DNA of 64,000 bases from positions 31,070-95,069 of the forward strand of contig CAMVLO010000007.1 in the NCBI GenBank assembly GCA_947168365.1. The letters are read 5' to 3'. Below the pieces are notes generated by a model, which saw nothing but the letters and a program-made list of their open reading frames with translations, ran no database searches and was not told the origin of the DNA. Position 1 is the stretch's first letter; the number at the start of each line of letters is the position of its first letter. A program made the position numbers and the translations under genes. Positions 25,370-33,098 of the stretch are shown here, piece after piece. This stretch comes from UBA3824 sp017541145. GTDB lineage: Bacteria > Bacteroidota > Bacteroidia > Bacteroidales > UBA3824.

Positions 25370-25391
25370 TACCAATTTTTAATTTTTATAC

Positions 25392-26132
25392 ATGGATAAA
25401 TTAGTTAATGATTTTTTGAACTTTCAAGATTTTGTATTGAATACTGATACCGGGTTTGACGAATCTGTTTTAACTGATTTGGATATTTCTAAGTCTATTA
25501 TTCAGATTTTGGGATGCGGTATTTATATGGTGGATTTTGTTAAAGAAAAAATTGTATTGATTTCCGAAAATATTACTGAAATTTTCGGTACGGATTCTAC
25601 ATCTTTGAATATCAAGGATTTTGAAAGCTTTGTTAAACATATTCCATCTAATGAATACAATCAATTGGTAGAAGTAAACAAGGCAATTTTTGAATTTCTG
25701 AAAAAAAAGCCTGACAACGAGATTATTAAATATTCGGTGTCATACAATTTTCATATTGAGAATCTTTTGTTGCATCAGATTTTCAAGCCGGTGGAAGCTG
25801 TCAACGGTTTTATTACGACGGGTATTAATTTGTTGACTATTTCTTCCGAAAAAGACTTCGGTCATGTTGTAATGCAAAAGACCAAGGATTTTTATTATGA
25901 ATATTCGTTTGACAATCACAATTGGATACATAAAAAAAGTATTCGATTGACAGAAATTGAGAAATTGATTCTCAGTCTTTCGGCTCAGGGTCGTACAATT
26001 GAGGATATTGCGGATGTGGTTTGCAAGTCGCCGAGTTGTGTTAAGGTTTACAAAAAAAATATTTGTGATAAAATGGGAGTTGAAAACAATTCAGAGGCTT
26101 TGATTTACGCTATTAATAACAGATTTTTCTGA
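25392..26132 (+). CDS. LuxR-type transcriptional regulator, second of a tandem pair
   Basis: 246 residues with the same PAS-like N terminus (QILGCGIYMVDFVKEKIVLIS) and LuxR-type C terminus (LTEIEKLILSLSAQGRTIEDI, then CDKMGVENNSEALIYAINN) as its upstream neighbour. The gap is 22 bp, so both are probably made from one message. The predicted DNA-contact helix differs (SPSCVKVYKKN here, TESNVKYCKKN in the first copy), which suggests different or overlapping target sites. Both end in the identical INNRFF. Confidence 0.8.
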   Translation: MDKLVNDFLNFQDFVLNTDTGFDESVLTDLDISKSIIQILGCGIYMVDFVKEKIVLISENITEIFGTDSTSLNIKDFESFVKHIPSNEYNQLVEVNKAIFEFLKKKPDNEIIKYSVSYNFHIENLLLHQIFKPVEAVNGFITTGINLLTISSEKDFGHVVMQKTKDFYYEYSFDNHNWIHKKSIRLTEIEKLILSLSAQGRTIEDIADVVCKSPSCVKVYKKNICDKMGVENNSEALIYAINNRFF

Positions 26133-26217
26133 TTGTTGATAGCCGTTTCCTTCGTGATTGAAAAATTATATTGATTTTTTTTACGTTATTATTGTTACTA
26201 ACTAAAACTATCTCTAT

Positions 26218-26577
26218 ATGAAAAAAATTTTATTGATTGCGATGTTAGCGATGTTTTGTTTATCGTGTTCGGCGCAAAAAGATACTGCAAAATTTCCTAA
26301 TATGCACGATGTTATTGAACATTCTTCTGAAGTTTTCTTGGTGACTTTTGATAAAGAAATCGGAAAAGAATTTTTGTATCAAGCGATTGAAGATTACGGA
26401 GCTGAGATTGTTTATGATTACGAGATTATTGCGGGGATGTCGATAAAACGTCCTAAAAACAAATCGTTGGAAGAAACTATGGATTATTTTAGAACTGTAA
26501 AAGGTGTATTATCAGTAGAATACGATTTGATTTACAAGTTAGACGATCCGGTTTCACCGAAACCTTCTGACCGATAA
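26218..26577 (+). CDS. Small lipoprotein resembling a stand-alone inhibitor I9-type propeptide domain
   Basis: 119 residues with a lipoprotein signal (MKKILLIAMLAMFCLSC, lipobox LSC). The mature part has the alternating pattern of a subtilisin propeptide: FLVTFDKEI, a helix, AEIVYDYEIIAGMSIKRPKN, then a second helix and VLSVEYDLIYKLD. No protease domain follows. By analogy it may inhibit or chaperone a serine protease at the envelope; this is an inference from pattern alone. A strong terminator follows 4 bp after the stop. Confidence 0.65.
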   Translation: MKKILLIAMLAMFCLSCSAQKDTAKFPNMHDVIEHSSEVFLVTFDKEIGKEFLYQAIEDYGAEIVYDYEIIAGMSIKRPKNKSLEETMDYFRTVKGVLSVEYDLIYKLDDPVSPKPSDR

Positions 26578-26580
26578 AAA

Positions 26581-26618
26581 AATAATGCGAAACTTGAATT
26601 ATCAGGTTTCGCATTATT
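26581..26618. terminator. Bidirectional terminator
   Basis: AATAATGCGAAAC / GTTTCGCATTATT is a perfect 13-bp stem with a 12-nt loop between two convergent lipoprotein genes. Confidence 0.85.
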
Positions 26619-26658
26619 ATTTAATAATAAAGTGTTTTAGAATTTTCTGTTTTGCTTG

Positions 26659-27531
26659 TTAGTCGGTTACGATAACAAGAATTTTGCTGTTGTCCCAGAA
26701 TTTAGCAGGGTCTGTAATTTCCAATTTCTCGATGATTTTGCCGTTCTGAATCAATTTGTAAGATCCTGAAGGGTGAGAAGAAAGGAGGTTAGCATTCTTT
26801 GTGTTGATGCTGATAGTGTTGCATGTTCTGAGGTCTACTTTTGTGAAGTATTCTTTGTCCATGCTTGCATCAATTTTCAAACCTTTGAACAAACCTTCTC
26901 TTGAAATCACGTTGTGAGAAATCAATTCTTTCTTTGTACCTACAACGTAGTAAACAGTGTTGAGAGCAGCATCTTGAGAAGAAATGATTTCAGATTTAGC
27001 TTCGCTCAAGCGTTGTTCTTCTTGGAGAGTAGAATCCATTTGAGCAACTTTGTCTTCCAACTCATTGATATCGAGGTTGAGTTTAGCCAATTGATCTTTC
27101 AAAGAAGTGATTTCTTGGTCTTTGTTTGCGATTTGGTCAGTAAGGAGTTGGATAGTTTTAGCCATTTCCTTATTTTTGAGACCGTTCCTCTGGAGTTTGT
27201 CGTTCAAATCTTTGATTGTCTGCTTGTTTTTGAGCATCAATTCGTAAATAGAAAGGATGTCGTTGTTGATTTGGTCAGCAGAGGTTTCGTCAAGTTCTTG
27301 ACCATTAGAGGTTTTGAGAGTAATGATTTGCTCTTTTTCCTTAATTTGGTTAAGATTTTCCTGAATAGAATTGAATGCAGCAAAATATTCGTCAATTTTT
27401 ACACCACCTGTAGTGGCAACACTTCTAAGGCTGTCGTTTTGAGCCTGTAGTCTTTGAATTTCGTCTGTGTTGCAAGATGAATTCATTAATAATGGAGCCG
27501 CAAGGGCTACCGCAATCATCAATCTTTTCAT
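26659..27531 (-). CDS. Coiled-coil lipoprotein (Cbp1-like)
   Basis: 290 residues: lipoprotein signal with box NSSC near residue 20, a long coiled coil from about residue 25 to 185 (IQRLQAQNDSLRS, then TIKDLNDKLQRNGLKNKEMA, then LKDQLAKLNLDINELEDKV), and a beta-rich C-terminal domain of about 90 residues (YYVVGTKKELISHNVISREG to ILVIVTD). Proteins of this layout in Bacteroides are often labelled Cbp1-family collagen-binding adhesins; that name is from memory and does not prove binding. It is a single gene. Confidence 0.75.
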   Translation of the reverse strand: MKRLMIAVALAAPLLMNSSCNTDEIQRLQAQNDSLRSVATTGGVKIDEYFAAFNSIQENLNQIKEKEQIITLKTSNGQELDETSADQINNDILSIYELMLKNKQTIKDLNDKLQRNGLKNKEMAKTIQLLTDQIANKDQEITSLKDQLAKLNLDINELEDKVAQMDSTLQEEQRLSEAKSEIISSQDAALNTVYYVVGTKKELISHNVISREGLFKGLKIDASMDKEYFTKVDLRTCNTISINTKNANLLSSHPSGSYKLIQNGKIIEKLEITDPAKFWDNSKILVIVTD

Positions 27532-27689
27532 TTGTGTATAAGATTATAGAATTTAATTAATTTGTTTAGCGCCGCAAAATTAAGAAAGATTTTTGAATTT
27601 TATATCATTTCTATTAAAAAATAATACTATCTTTACTGCGTTATGATTATAAGTCAAACTACTTACAATCTCAAAAAAAGTAATTTATT

Positions 27690-28145
27690 ATGAAAAAACT
27701 CGCATTAATATTATTAATTGTTTTCGCGGAAATTTATACAGCTGATGCTCAGATTCGTGTTCCGCGCTCTGCTGTACCTCAACAGGTGCAGAAGACTTTG
27801 ATGGATTCTACCAACAAGGCTACCATGAAGAATGCTTGGTATTCTTTGGCTGATGAGGATTATGTGGCAGCATACGATTATACCGTTTTTCGTTTTACTT
27901 ATGAAGGTAAATTTGTTTACAAATTGAAATTCATGGAGTATACTTCGCTTCCTGATACTGTTTATCAGGATTTTAAGATGAAATACGATGAACAATATCC
28001 TTATGATTCTTCATGGGATGCGTATTTCGCCGACGGTCACAAGGAATATTGGATTCTTGCTAACAAAAAGAAAAGCAAAGCTCAATACTATTTTAAATAT
28101 ACTATTGACGGTGAGCTTATTGCTAAAACCGAAACAAACAGATAA
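27690..28145 (+). CDS. Secreted PepSY-like protein
   Basis: 151 residues with a signal peptide (MKKLALILLIVFAEIYTADAQ). Two repeats of a helix-plus-strands type follow: SAVPQQVQKTLMDSTNKATM, then FVYKLKFMEY, then TVYQDFKMKYDEQY and YYFKYTIDGELIAKTE. This is the pattern of PepSY-like/beta-lactamase-inhibitor-like secreted proteins of Bacteroidales. It has a clear paralogue at 31016. The function is unknown. rsmI begins 19 bp downstream. Confidence 0.7.
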   Translation: MKKLALILLIVFAEIYTADAQIRVPRSAVPQQVQKTLMDSTNKATMKNAWYSLADEDYVAAYDYTVFRFTYEGKFVYKLKFMEYTSLPDTVYQDFKMKYDEQYPYDSSWDAYFADGHKEYWILANKKKSKAQYYFKYTIDGELIAKTETNR

Positions 28146-28164
28146 TCAGTTTTTTAATTTATAA

Positions 28165-28872
28165 ATGGCAAAACTTTATATTGTACCAACTCCGGTTGGC
28201 AATCTCGAAGACATGACTTTTAGGGCTGTAAAAGTATTGAAAGAATGCAGCCTGATTCTTTGCGAAGATACTCGTACAAGTGCCGGTTTGCTCAAACATT
28301 TTGAGATTCAGACCCGTACAGCTTCTCATCACAAATTCAATGAACACGAAACTTGCGATTATTATGCAGAACGTGTAGAAAATGGTGAAGATATCGCATT
28401 GATTTCTGATGCCGGTACACCTGCTATTTCCGATCCGGGATTTATGTTGGTGAGAGCGTGTGTTAATAGGGGAGTGGATGTGGAATGTCTTCCGGGTGCA
28501 ACTGCTTTTGTACCGGCACTTGTAGATTCCGGATTCGGGTGCGAAAGTTTTATTTTCAATGGCTTTTTGCCACAGAAAAAAGGTCGTCAGAAAAAACTCA
28601 CTGCTCTTGCTAAACATGATTTATCGATTATTTTTTATGAATCGCCTTACAGAGTTGTAAAACTTTTGGGCGAGATTAAGGAATATTTCGGAGCCGATCG
28701 AAGAATTTCGGTTTCAAGAGAAATTTCAAAACTTCATGAGCAGACACTTCGCGGAACTGCTGACGAACTTATCGAGGCATTCAAACAGAAAGCTCCTAAA
28801 GGTGAATTTGTAGTAATTGTTGATAAACCCGGTGCTCCTCAGGAAGTTGCGGAAGATTCCGACGAAGATTAA
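28165..28872 (+). CDS. rsmI: 16S rRNA 2'-O-ribose C1402 methyltransferase
   Basis: 235 residues of the tetrapyrrole-methylase fold. It methylates C1402 in the decoding centre. The N-terminal YIVPTPVGNLEDMTFRAV, CEDTRTS, and ISDAGTPAISDPGF (about residues 74-87) are diagnostic for RsmI. The C-terminal end EFVVIVDKPG is also typical. It lies in a plus-strand run with the PepSY-like gene upstream and the DUF6973-like gene downstream. Confidence 0.95.
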   Translation: MAKLYIVPTPVGNLEDMTFRAVKVLKECSLILCEDTRTSAGLLKHFEIQTRTASHHKFNEHETCDYYAERVENGEDIALISDAGTPAISDPGFMLVRACVNRGVDVECLPGATAFVPALVDSGFGCESFIFNGFLPQKKGRQKKLTALAKHDLSIIFYESPYRVVKLLGEIKEYFGADRRISVSREISKLHEQTLRGTADELIEAFKQKAPKGEFVVIVDKPGAPQEVAEDSDED

Positions 28873-28891
28873 CATCTCAAATAATCTGATA

Positions 28892-29509
28892 ATGAAACGT
28901 TTATTAGTTTTGTCGTGTTTATTGTTTTTATGTTTTGATACAGTAAATGCGCAGAAAAGGGCAGCATACAAAAAACTGTCAAAACCGGAACGTCAATGGG
29001 TAAGACGACATCCGTTTGCAGCATTAAAAGCTTTTCCTATATCCAAAACAGTGAGCAAAGAAGCCAATCAAAGGTTAACAGACCCCGATTTGGACGGTGA
29101 CGGCAACGGCGGAATGGTTGACGCTTTTCGTCATACTCTTTGGATGTCGCTCAATAGTCAAGCCTTTGGAAAACGTAAAGCAATATTACTCGGAATTGCT
29201 CATGAAAAATCCAATCGTCTTGATTTTGAGGCGCATAGATTGGAAGACGGCGATATTCCCGACAGCGTGATGTGCGAAATGGATTTGCGTAACAACGAGA
29301 TAGGAGCATCATTGGGCAGAAAATACAAGAATTATTCTTACGACGAAATGGTAAAACTTGTAAAATCCGAAGTTATCGCCGGAAATTGTTGGAAAGTGAA
29401 GAAAGATTCACAAAAAAAATACCTTGATACTAACGGCGAAGTTATCGACCGCAAAAAGTATCAAGGTAATTGGCATGTACCAAAAGTTTTGATAAAATCA
29501 AATAAATAA
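28892..29509 (+). CDS. Secreted DUF6973-like protein
   Basis: 205 residues from ATG 28892, which starts the signal peptide MKRLLVLSCLLFLCFDTVNAQ; the longer frame from 28817 overlaps rsmI. The mature part has DPDLDGDGNGGMVDAFRHTLW, then GIAHEKSN, DSVMCEMDLRNNEIGASLG, a pattern of conserved Asp, His and Asn I associate with the uncharacterised DUF6973 family. The acidic DLDGDGNGG segment could bind calcium. Its stop codon directly touches the stop codon of the convergent folA (29509/29510). Confidence 0.75.
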   Translation: MKRLLVLSCLLFLCFDTVNAQKRAAYKKLSKPERQWVRRHPFAALKAFPISKTVSKEANQRLTDPDLDGDGNGGMVDAFRHTLWMSLNSQAFGKRKAILLGIAHEKSNRLDFEAHRLEDGDIPDSVMCEMDLRNNEIGASLGRKYKNYSYDEMVKLVKSEVIAGNCWKVKKDSQKKYLDTNGEVIDRKKYQGNWHVPKVLIKSNK

Positions 29510-30055
29510 CTAATCTTCAGACGATTCGGTTAAAAACTTGTTTCTATCTACTTTGTTGATTCTTTCGTAAACAGCAAAAAAATACGGGTGGTCGTTTTTC
29601 TCGTCGGCTTTAAATTCGTCGGAAACCGAGTTGATTTTCCAATCTTCGATATCTATTTCCGGGAAAAACGCATCAGCTCCGTCAAATGTGTGGCGAATAG
29701 AGGTAACATACAATTTATCAGCGATATCAAAAAATTGTTTGTAAATCTGAGCTCCGCCAATTACAAAACATCTTTCGCAGTTTTTGATTACTCTCAGATT
29801 AAGTACTTCGTTGATGCTGGAACAAGAAATTGCCTTGTCGAAAATTTTTTCCTCGTCTTTGGTTAATACAATATTTACTCTGTTTGGCAATGCGCCTTTG
29901 GGTAAAGATTCAAAAGTCTTTCTGCCCATTATAATCGGGTGACCTGTAGTAAGTTCCTTGAAATTTACCATGTCGCCTTTCAAGTGGCAGAGAAGTTGAT
30001 TTTCTTTTCCGATAGCGTTTTTCTCGTCAACAGCTACAATCATGCAAAGTTCCAT
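29510..30055 (-). CDS. folA: Dihydrofolate reductase
   Basis: 181 residues. It reduces dihydrofolate with NADPH. Segments: MIVAVDEKNAIGKENQLLCHL at the start (with the catalytic acidic residue Asp28 in KGDMVNFKELT), IIMGRKTFESLP around residue 42, and CFVIGGAQIYKQF around 95. The C terminus extends about 15 residues past the usual end. It lies 25 bp downstream of thyA, the classical pairing since ThyA regenerates dihydrofolate. Confidence 0.95.
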   Translation of the reverse strand: MELCMIVAVDEKNAIGKENQLLCHLKGDMVNFKELTTGHPIIMGRKTFESLPKGALPNRVNIVLTKDEEKIFDKAISCSSINEVLNLRVIKNCERCFVIGGAQIYKQFFDIADKLYVTSIRHTFDGADAFFPEIDIEDWKINSVSDEFKADEKNDHPYFFAVYERINKVDRNKFLTESSED

Positions 30056-30080
30056 TTTTGTCTAATATTATAAAGTGTGT

Positions 30081-30875
30081 TTATACTGATACTACTCCTT
30101 TTATTGCGGGGTGACATTGATAGTTTTCAAGTGTAAAATCCTCGTATTGAAAACTGAAAATATCTTTTACCTCTGGATTAATTCTCATTGTCGGCAACGG
30201 ATAAGGTTCTCTTGTAAGTTGGAGTTTTACTTGCTCCAAATGATTGAGATAAATATGTGCATCGCCTATTGTATGAACAAAATCTCCGGGTTTTAGTCCG
30301 CAAACTTGTGCTATCATCATTGTTAACAGCGCGTATGATGCGATATTAAACGGTATTCCCAAAAACGAATCGCCGCTGCGTTGATATAGTTGACAGCTTA
30401 ATTTACCGTCAATTACATAAAACTGAAACATCGTATGACACGGCGGCAATGCCATGGAGTCAACATCGGCAGGATTCCATGCCGTAACAATATGACGGCG
30501 TGAGTTCGGATTGTTTTTGATACTTTCAATCAAATTTTTTATCTGATCGATTTCTCTGCCGTCGGGAGTTTTCCAATGTCGCCATTGATAACCGTATACC
30601 GGACCTAAATCGCCGTTTTCGTCTGCCCATTCGTTCCAAATCCTTACGCCGTGGTCTTGAAGGTATTTTACATTTGTATCTCCGTTCAAAAACCACAAAA
30701 GTTCGTAAATGATAGATTTCAAATGCACCTTTTTGGTTGTAACAATCGGAAAACCTTCCGACAAATCATAACGCATTTGATATCCGAAATAGCTTATAGT
30801 GCCTGTACCGGTACGATCTTCTTTTTTTGTACCTTTGGTGAGAATTGTATTGAGTAATTCAAGATATTGTTTCAT
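30081..30875 (-). CDS. thyA: Thymidylate synthase
   Basis: 264 residues, the exact usual length. It methylates dUMP to dTMP. The catalytic cysteine is in ALPPCHTMFQFYV near residue 146; the phosphate site QRSGDSFLGIPFNIASYALL and the C-terminal end are intact. TAACTTTG on the minus strand at 30898-30905 fits its promoter -7 box 23 bp from the start. folA follows in the same operon. Confidence 0.97.
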   Translation of the reverse strand: MKQYLELLNTILTKGTKKEDRTGTGTISYFGYQMRYDLSEGFPIVTTKKVHLKSIIYELLWFLNGDTNVKYLQDHGVRIWNEWADENGDLGPVYGYQWRHWKTPDGREIDQIKNLIESIKNNPNSRRHIVTAWNPADVDSMALPPCHTMFQFYVIDGKLSCQLYQRSGDSFLGIPFNIASYALLTMMIAQVCGLKPGDFVHTIGDAHIYLNHLEQVKLQLTREPYPLPTMRINPEVKDIFSFQYEDFTLENYQCHPAIKGVVSV

Positions 30876-30897
30876 AGTTTTTCTTTTTGGACGGTTG

Positions 30898-30957
30898 CAA
30901 AGTTAGTAAAAAATTACCTGAAAAATTATTATTTAATTTCAAATCTTTATATCTTTG
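30898..30957. promoter_or_regulatory. Divergent promoter region of thyA and the PepSY-like gene
   Basis: Minus-strand TAACTTTG at 30898-30905 points to thyA, and plus-strand TATCTTTG at 30950-30957 points to the gene at 31016. Both match TAnnTTTG; the -33 boxes are weak. Confidence 0.5.
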
Positions 30958-31015
30958 TCAACCAAAAAACTGAAAAACTTTAATAATTAACTTTTAAAAT
31001 AATTAGTTATAAAAA

Positions 31016-31465
31016 ATGAAAAAAATACTAATTTTAATTGCTGCTGCTGTTTTTACTGTAAACGTAGCAAATGCACAGGTTCAGATCAAAGAATCAAAAG
31101 TTCCTGCTGCCGTAAAAGCGCATTTCGAAAAAGACGTAAATAAAGAAGCTCTCAAAACTGCTGTTTGGTACAAAATCGGTAAAGATTTCTTGAGCGAACA
31201 TCAAGGAATTTCTCGTCGTTACAACAAATACGGTATTTTTGTTTATAGTCTTGAATATATTGACAAAAGTCAAGTAGAACCCAAAGCCGTTGAAAACTTT
31301 GAAAAGAAATATGCTTCTGAATTCAATTATCAACGTGCTGCAATTGCAACTCTTGAAAACGGTGAGAAACAATTTTTCTTGATTGCAAAAAGTCAGAAAG
31401 GTGATTACTATTTCAAGTATAACGAAAAAGGTAAATTCATCGAAAAAACTGACGCCAGAAAGTAG
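31016..31465 (+). CDS. Secreted PepSY-like protein
   Basis: 149 residues with a signal peptide (MKKILILIAAAVFTVNVANAQ). It is a paralogue of the protein at 27690: same length, same start of the mature part (VQIKESKVPAAVKAHFEK), same FVYSLEYIDK middle, and a nearly identical end, YYFKYNEKGKFIEKTD. Its function is unknown; as a small exported, probably periplasmic protein it may be abundant. It is a single gene with its own promoter and terminator. Confidence 0.7.
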   Translation: MKKILILIAAAVFTVNVANAQVQIKESKVPAAVKAHFEKDVNKEALKTAVWYKIGKDFLSEHQGISRRYNKYGIFVYSLEYIDKSQVEPKAVENFEKKYASEFNYQRAAIATLENGEKQFFLIAKSQKGDYYFKYNEKGKFIEKTDARK

Positions 31466-31501
31466 TTTTTCATTTTAAATAAAGATTTATTTAATAAGTA
31501 G

Positions 31502-31532
31502 GGGCGGAACTTAAGTGTTTCGCCCTTTTTTT
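31502..31532 (+). terminator. Terminator after the PepSY-like gene
   Basis: GGGCGGAAC / GTTTCGCCC (one G-U pair) with a 6-nt loop and seven Ts. Confidence 0.85.
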
Positions 31533-31562
31533 AGTATGCTTTCTTTTTTTTGACATCAATAT

Positions 31563-32138
31563 TTATTCGCCGTTGGCTTGACGATTTGCAATTTCGTCGC
31601 GGATTTTCGATGCAAATTCATAATCTTCCTTTTCAATAGCCTTTTGAAGAACCTCATTAAGTTCTTTAATAGACATCATCTTAATATTTGGTTTTGAGGA
31701 CGAAGAAGGATCATCATCGCCAAAAACATATCCCGCCTTACTCAGAACCACTTCATAAGTATAAATCGGGCAGCCGCATTTTAGCGCAATTGCTACAGCG
31801 TCCGAAGTTCTTGCATCAAGCCTTACAATATCTTCCTCCGAAGTTCCCGGAATCTTACAAACAATCTCGGCATAGAAAATACCTTTTTCTACATTTGTAA
31901 TTATCACTTCAATAATCTCGATGTCAAAAGAAGAAGCGAACCTGAAAATAAAGTCGTACACCAACGGACGTGCGGGAACCATGCCATCCAATTGTATGGC
32001 AATAGCCTGAGCCTCACTCATTCCGATAACAATCGGCAACTTTCTGTTACCGTTTTTTTCGGCAAGGATGAGTGTGTATGCGTTTTCGTAGTTGCCTTGA
32101 TTGGCAATAGCAACTACAGATAATGCTATCTTCTCCAT
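31563..32138 (-). CDS. Bifunctional nuclease domain (DUF151) protein with UVR motif
   Basis: 191 residues from ATG at 32138; the longer frame adds an AT-rich, non-homologous stretch. Residues 1-130 match the DUF151/bifunctional nuclease domain (LILAEKNGNRKLPIVIGMSEAQAIA split as LILAEKNGNRKL and PIVIGMSEAQAIA; RLDARTSDAVAIALKCGCPIY split likewise). The last 30 residues form a UvrB/UvrC-type helix pair (LQKAIEKEDYEFASKIRDEI). This two-domain form is usual in Bacteroidetes. The exact role is unknown. Confidence 0.85.
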   Translation of the reverse strand: MEKIALSVVAIANQGNYENAYTLILAEKNGNRKLPIVIGMSEAQAIAIQLDGMVPARPLVYDFIFRFASSFDIEIIEVIITNVEKGIFYAEIVCKIPGTSEEDIVRLDARTSDAVAIALKCGCPIYTYEVVLSKAGYVFGDDDPSSSSKPNIKMMSIKELNEVLQKAIEKEDYEFASKIRDEIANRQANGE

Positions 32139-32198
32139 TGCAAAGGTTTTGTAAAAATATTTTTTAGCAAAAATAAAAAAAAATAATTGAAAAAAATA

Positions 32199-32230
32199 TT
32201 TGGTAAAGAAAATAAAATTCAATAATTTTG
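32199..32230 (+). promoter_or_regulatory. Promoter of rplU-rpmA
   Basis: TTTG (32199-32202), exactly 20 bp, then TAATTTTG (32223-32230): a full match to the Bacteroidetes consensus, giving a leader of about 85 nt before rplU. Confidence 0.7.
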
Positions 32231-32321
32231 CGGTGCTAAAAAATAATATTAATCCGTTGGTATGGTTTACAAGCGATAACAGTAAAATGTTACCACCATA
32301 TTGACAATAAATCACTCTATA

Positions 32322-32633
32322 ATGTACGCAATAGTAGAAATAGCAGGTCAACAATTTAAAGTTGAAAAAAGCAGAAAAGTTTATGTACACCGCCTCAAAA
32401 ACGAAGAAGGCAGCAATGTAAGTTTTGACAACGTATTGTTGGTAGACAATGATGGCGATGTAAAAGTAGGTGCTCCTAAAGTAGACGGCGCTTCAGTATC
32501 TGCAAAAGTTTTGAAACATCTCAAAGACGACAAAGTAATCGTTTTCCACAAAAAACGTAGAAAAGGTTATGCAGTAAAAAGAGGTCACCGTCAGTTCCTC
32601 ACACAAATTCTTATCGAAGACATCAATTTCTAA
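32322..32633 (+). CDS. rplU: 50S ribosomal protein L21
   Basis: 103 residues from ATG 32322 (the TTG at 32301 would add seven non-conserved residues). MYAIVEIAGQQFKVE at the start and FHKKRRKGYAVKRGHRQFLT near the end are the L21 signatures. It binds 23S rRNA. rpmA follows after 65 bp in the usual order. Confidence 0.97.
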   Translation: MYAIVEIAGQQFKVEKSRKVYVHRLKNEEGSNVSFDNVLLVDNDGDVKVGAPKVDGASVSAKVLKHLKDDKVIVFHKKRRKGYAVKRGHRQFLTQILIEDINF

Positions 32634-32698
32634 TCGACGAAGAATTCTGTAACAAATTTATTTTATTGTTTAATCAAAAATTAAGAAAGTAAAAGAAA

Positions 32699-32974
32699 AT
32701 GGCACATAAGAAAGGCGTCGGCAGCTCACGTAACGGCCGTGAATCACACAGCAAACGTTTGGGCGTTAAGAAATTTGGTGGCGAAGCAGTGATTGCTGGT
32801 AACATCATCGTTCGTCAGAGAGGTACTCAACACTATCCGGGCAAAAACGTTGGTATGGGTAAAGATCATACTTTGTTTGCTTTGGTAGATGGTACTGTTA
32901 AGTTCGTGGTTAAAGGTAAGGACAAAAGCTATGTTGATGTAGTGGAAGCTCCTGCTCAAGCCAAAGAAGCGTAA
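32699..32974 (+). CDS. rpmA: 50S ribosomal protein L27
   Basis: 91 residues. MAHKKGVGSSRNGRESHSKR at the start is the near-invariant L27 N terminus that reaches the peptidyl transferase centre. There is no cleavable N-terminal extension of the Firmicutes type. It is co-transcribed with rplU and ended by the hairpin at 33020. Confidence 0.98.
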   Translation: MAHKKGVGSSRNGRESHSKRLGVKKFGGEAVIAGNIIVRQRGTQHYPGKNVGMGKDHTLFALVDGTVKFVVKGKDKSYVDVVEAPAQAKEA

Positions 32975-33019
32975 CTTCTTTATCATTGAAGATTTTTTCA
33001 AGATAATTAATCTTATAAC

Positions 33020-33069
33020 ACTCCTAAGTTGGCTTTTGTTTATAATCCTGCTTAGGAGTTTGTTTTTTT
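33020..33069 (+). terminator. Terminator after rpmA
   Basis: ACTCCTAAG / CTTAGGAGT (33020-33028 with 33051-33059) with a T run after it. Confidence 0.75.
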
Positions 33070-33098
33070 ATTACAACTAACTAATAATTAATTTCATT

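Noticed and set aside
32139..32390. 84-residue N-terminal extension of the bifunctional nuclease protein
   Set aside because: It is Phe/Tyr-rich translated AT sequence and covers the rplU promoter; the domain begins at ATG 32138.
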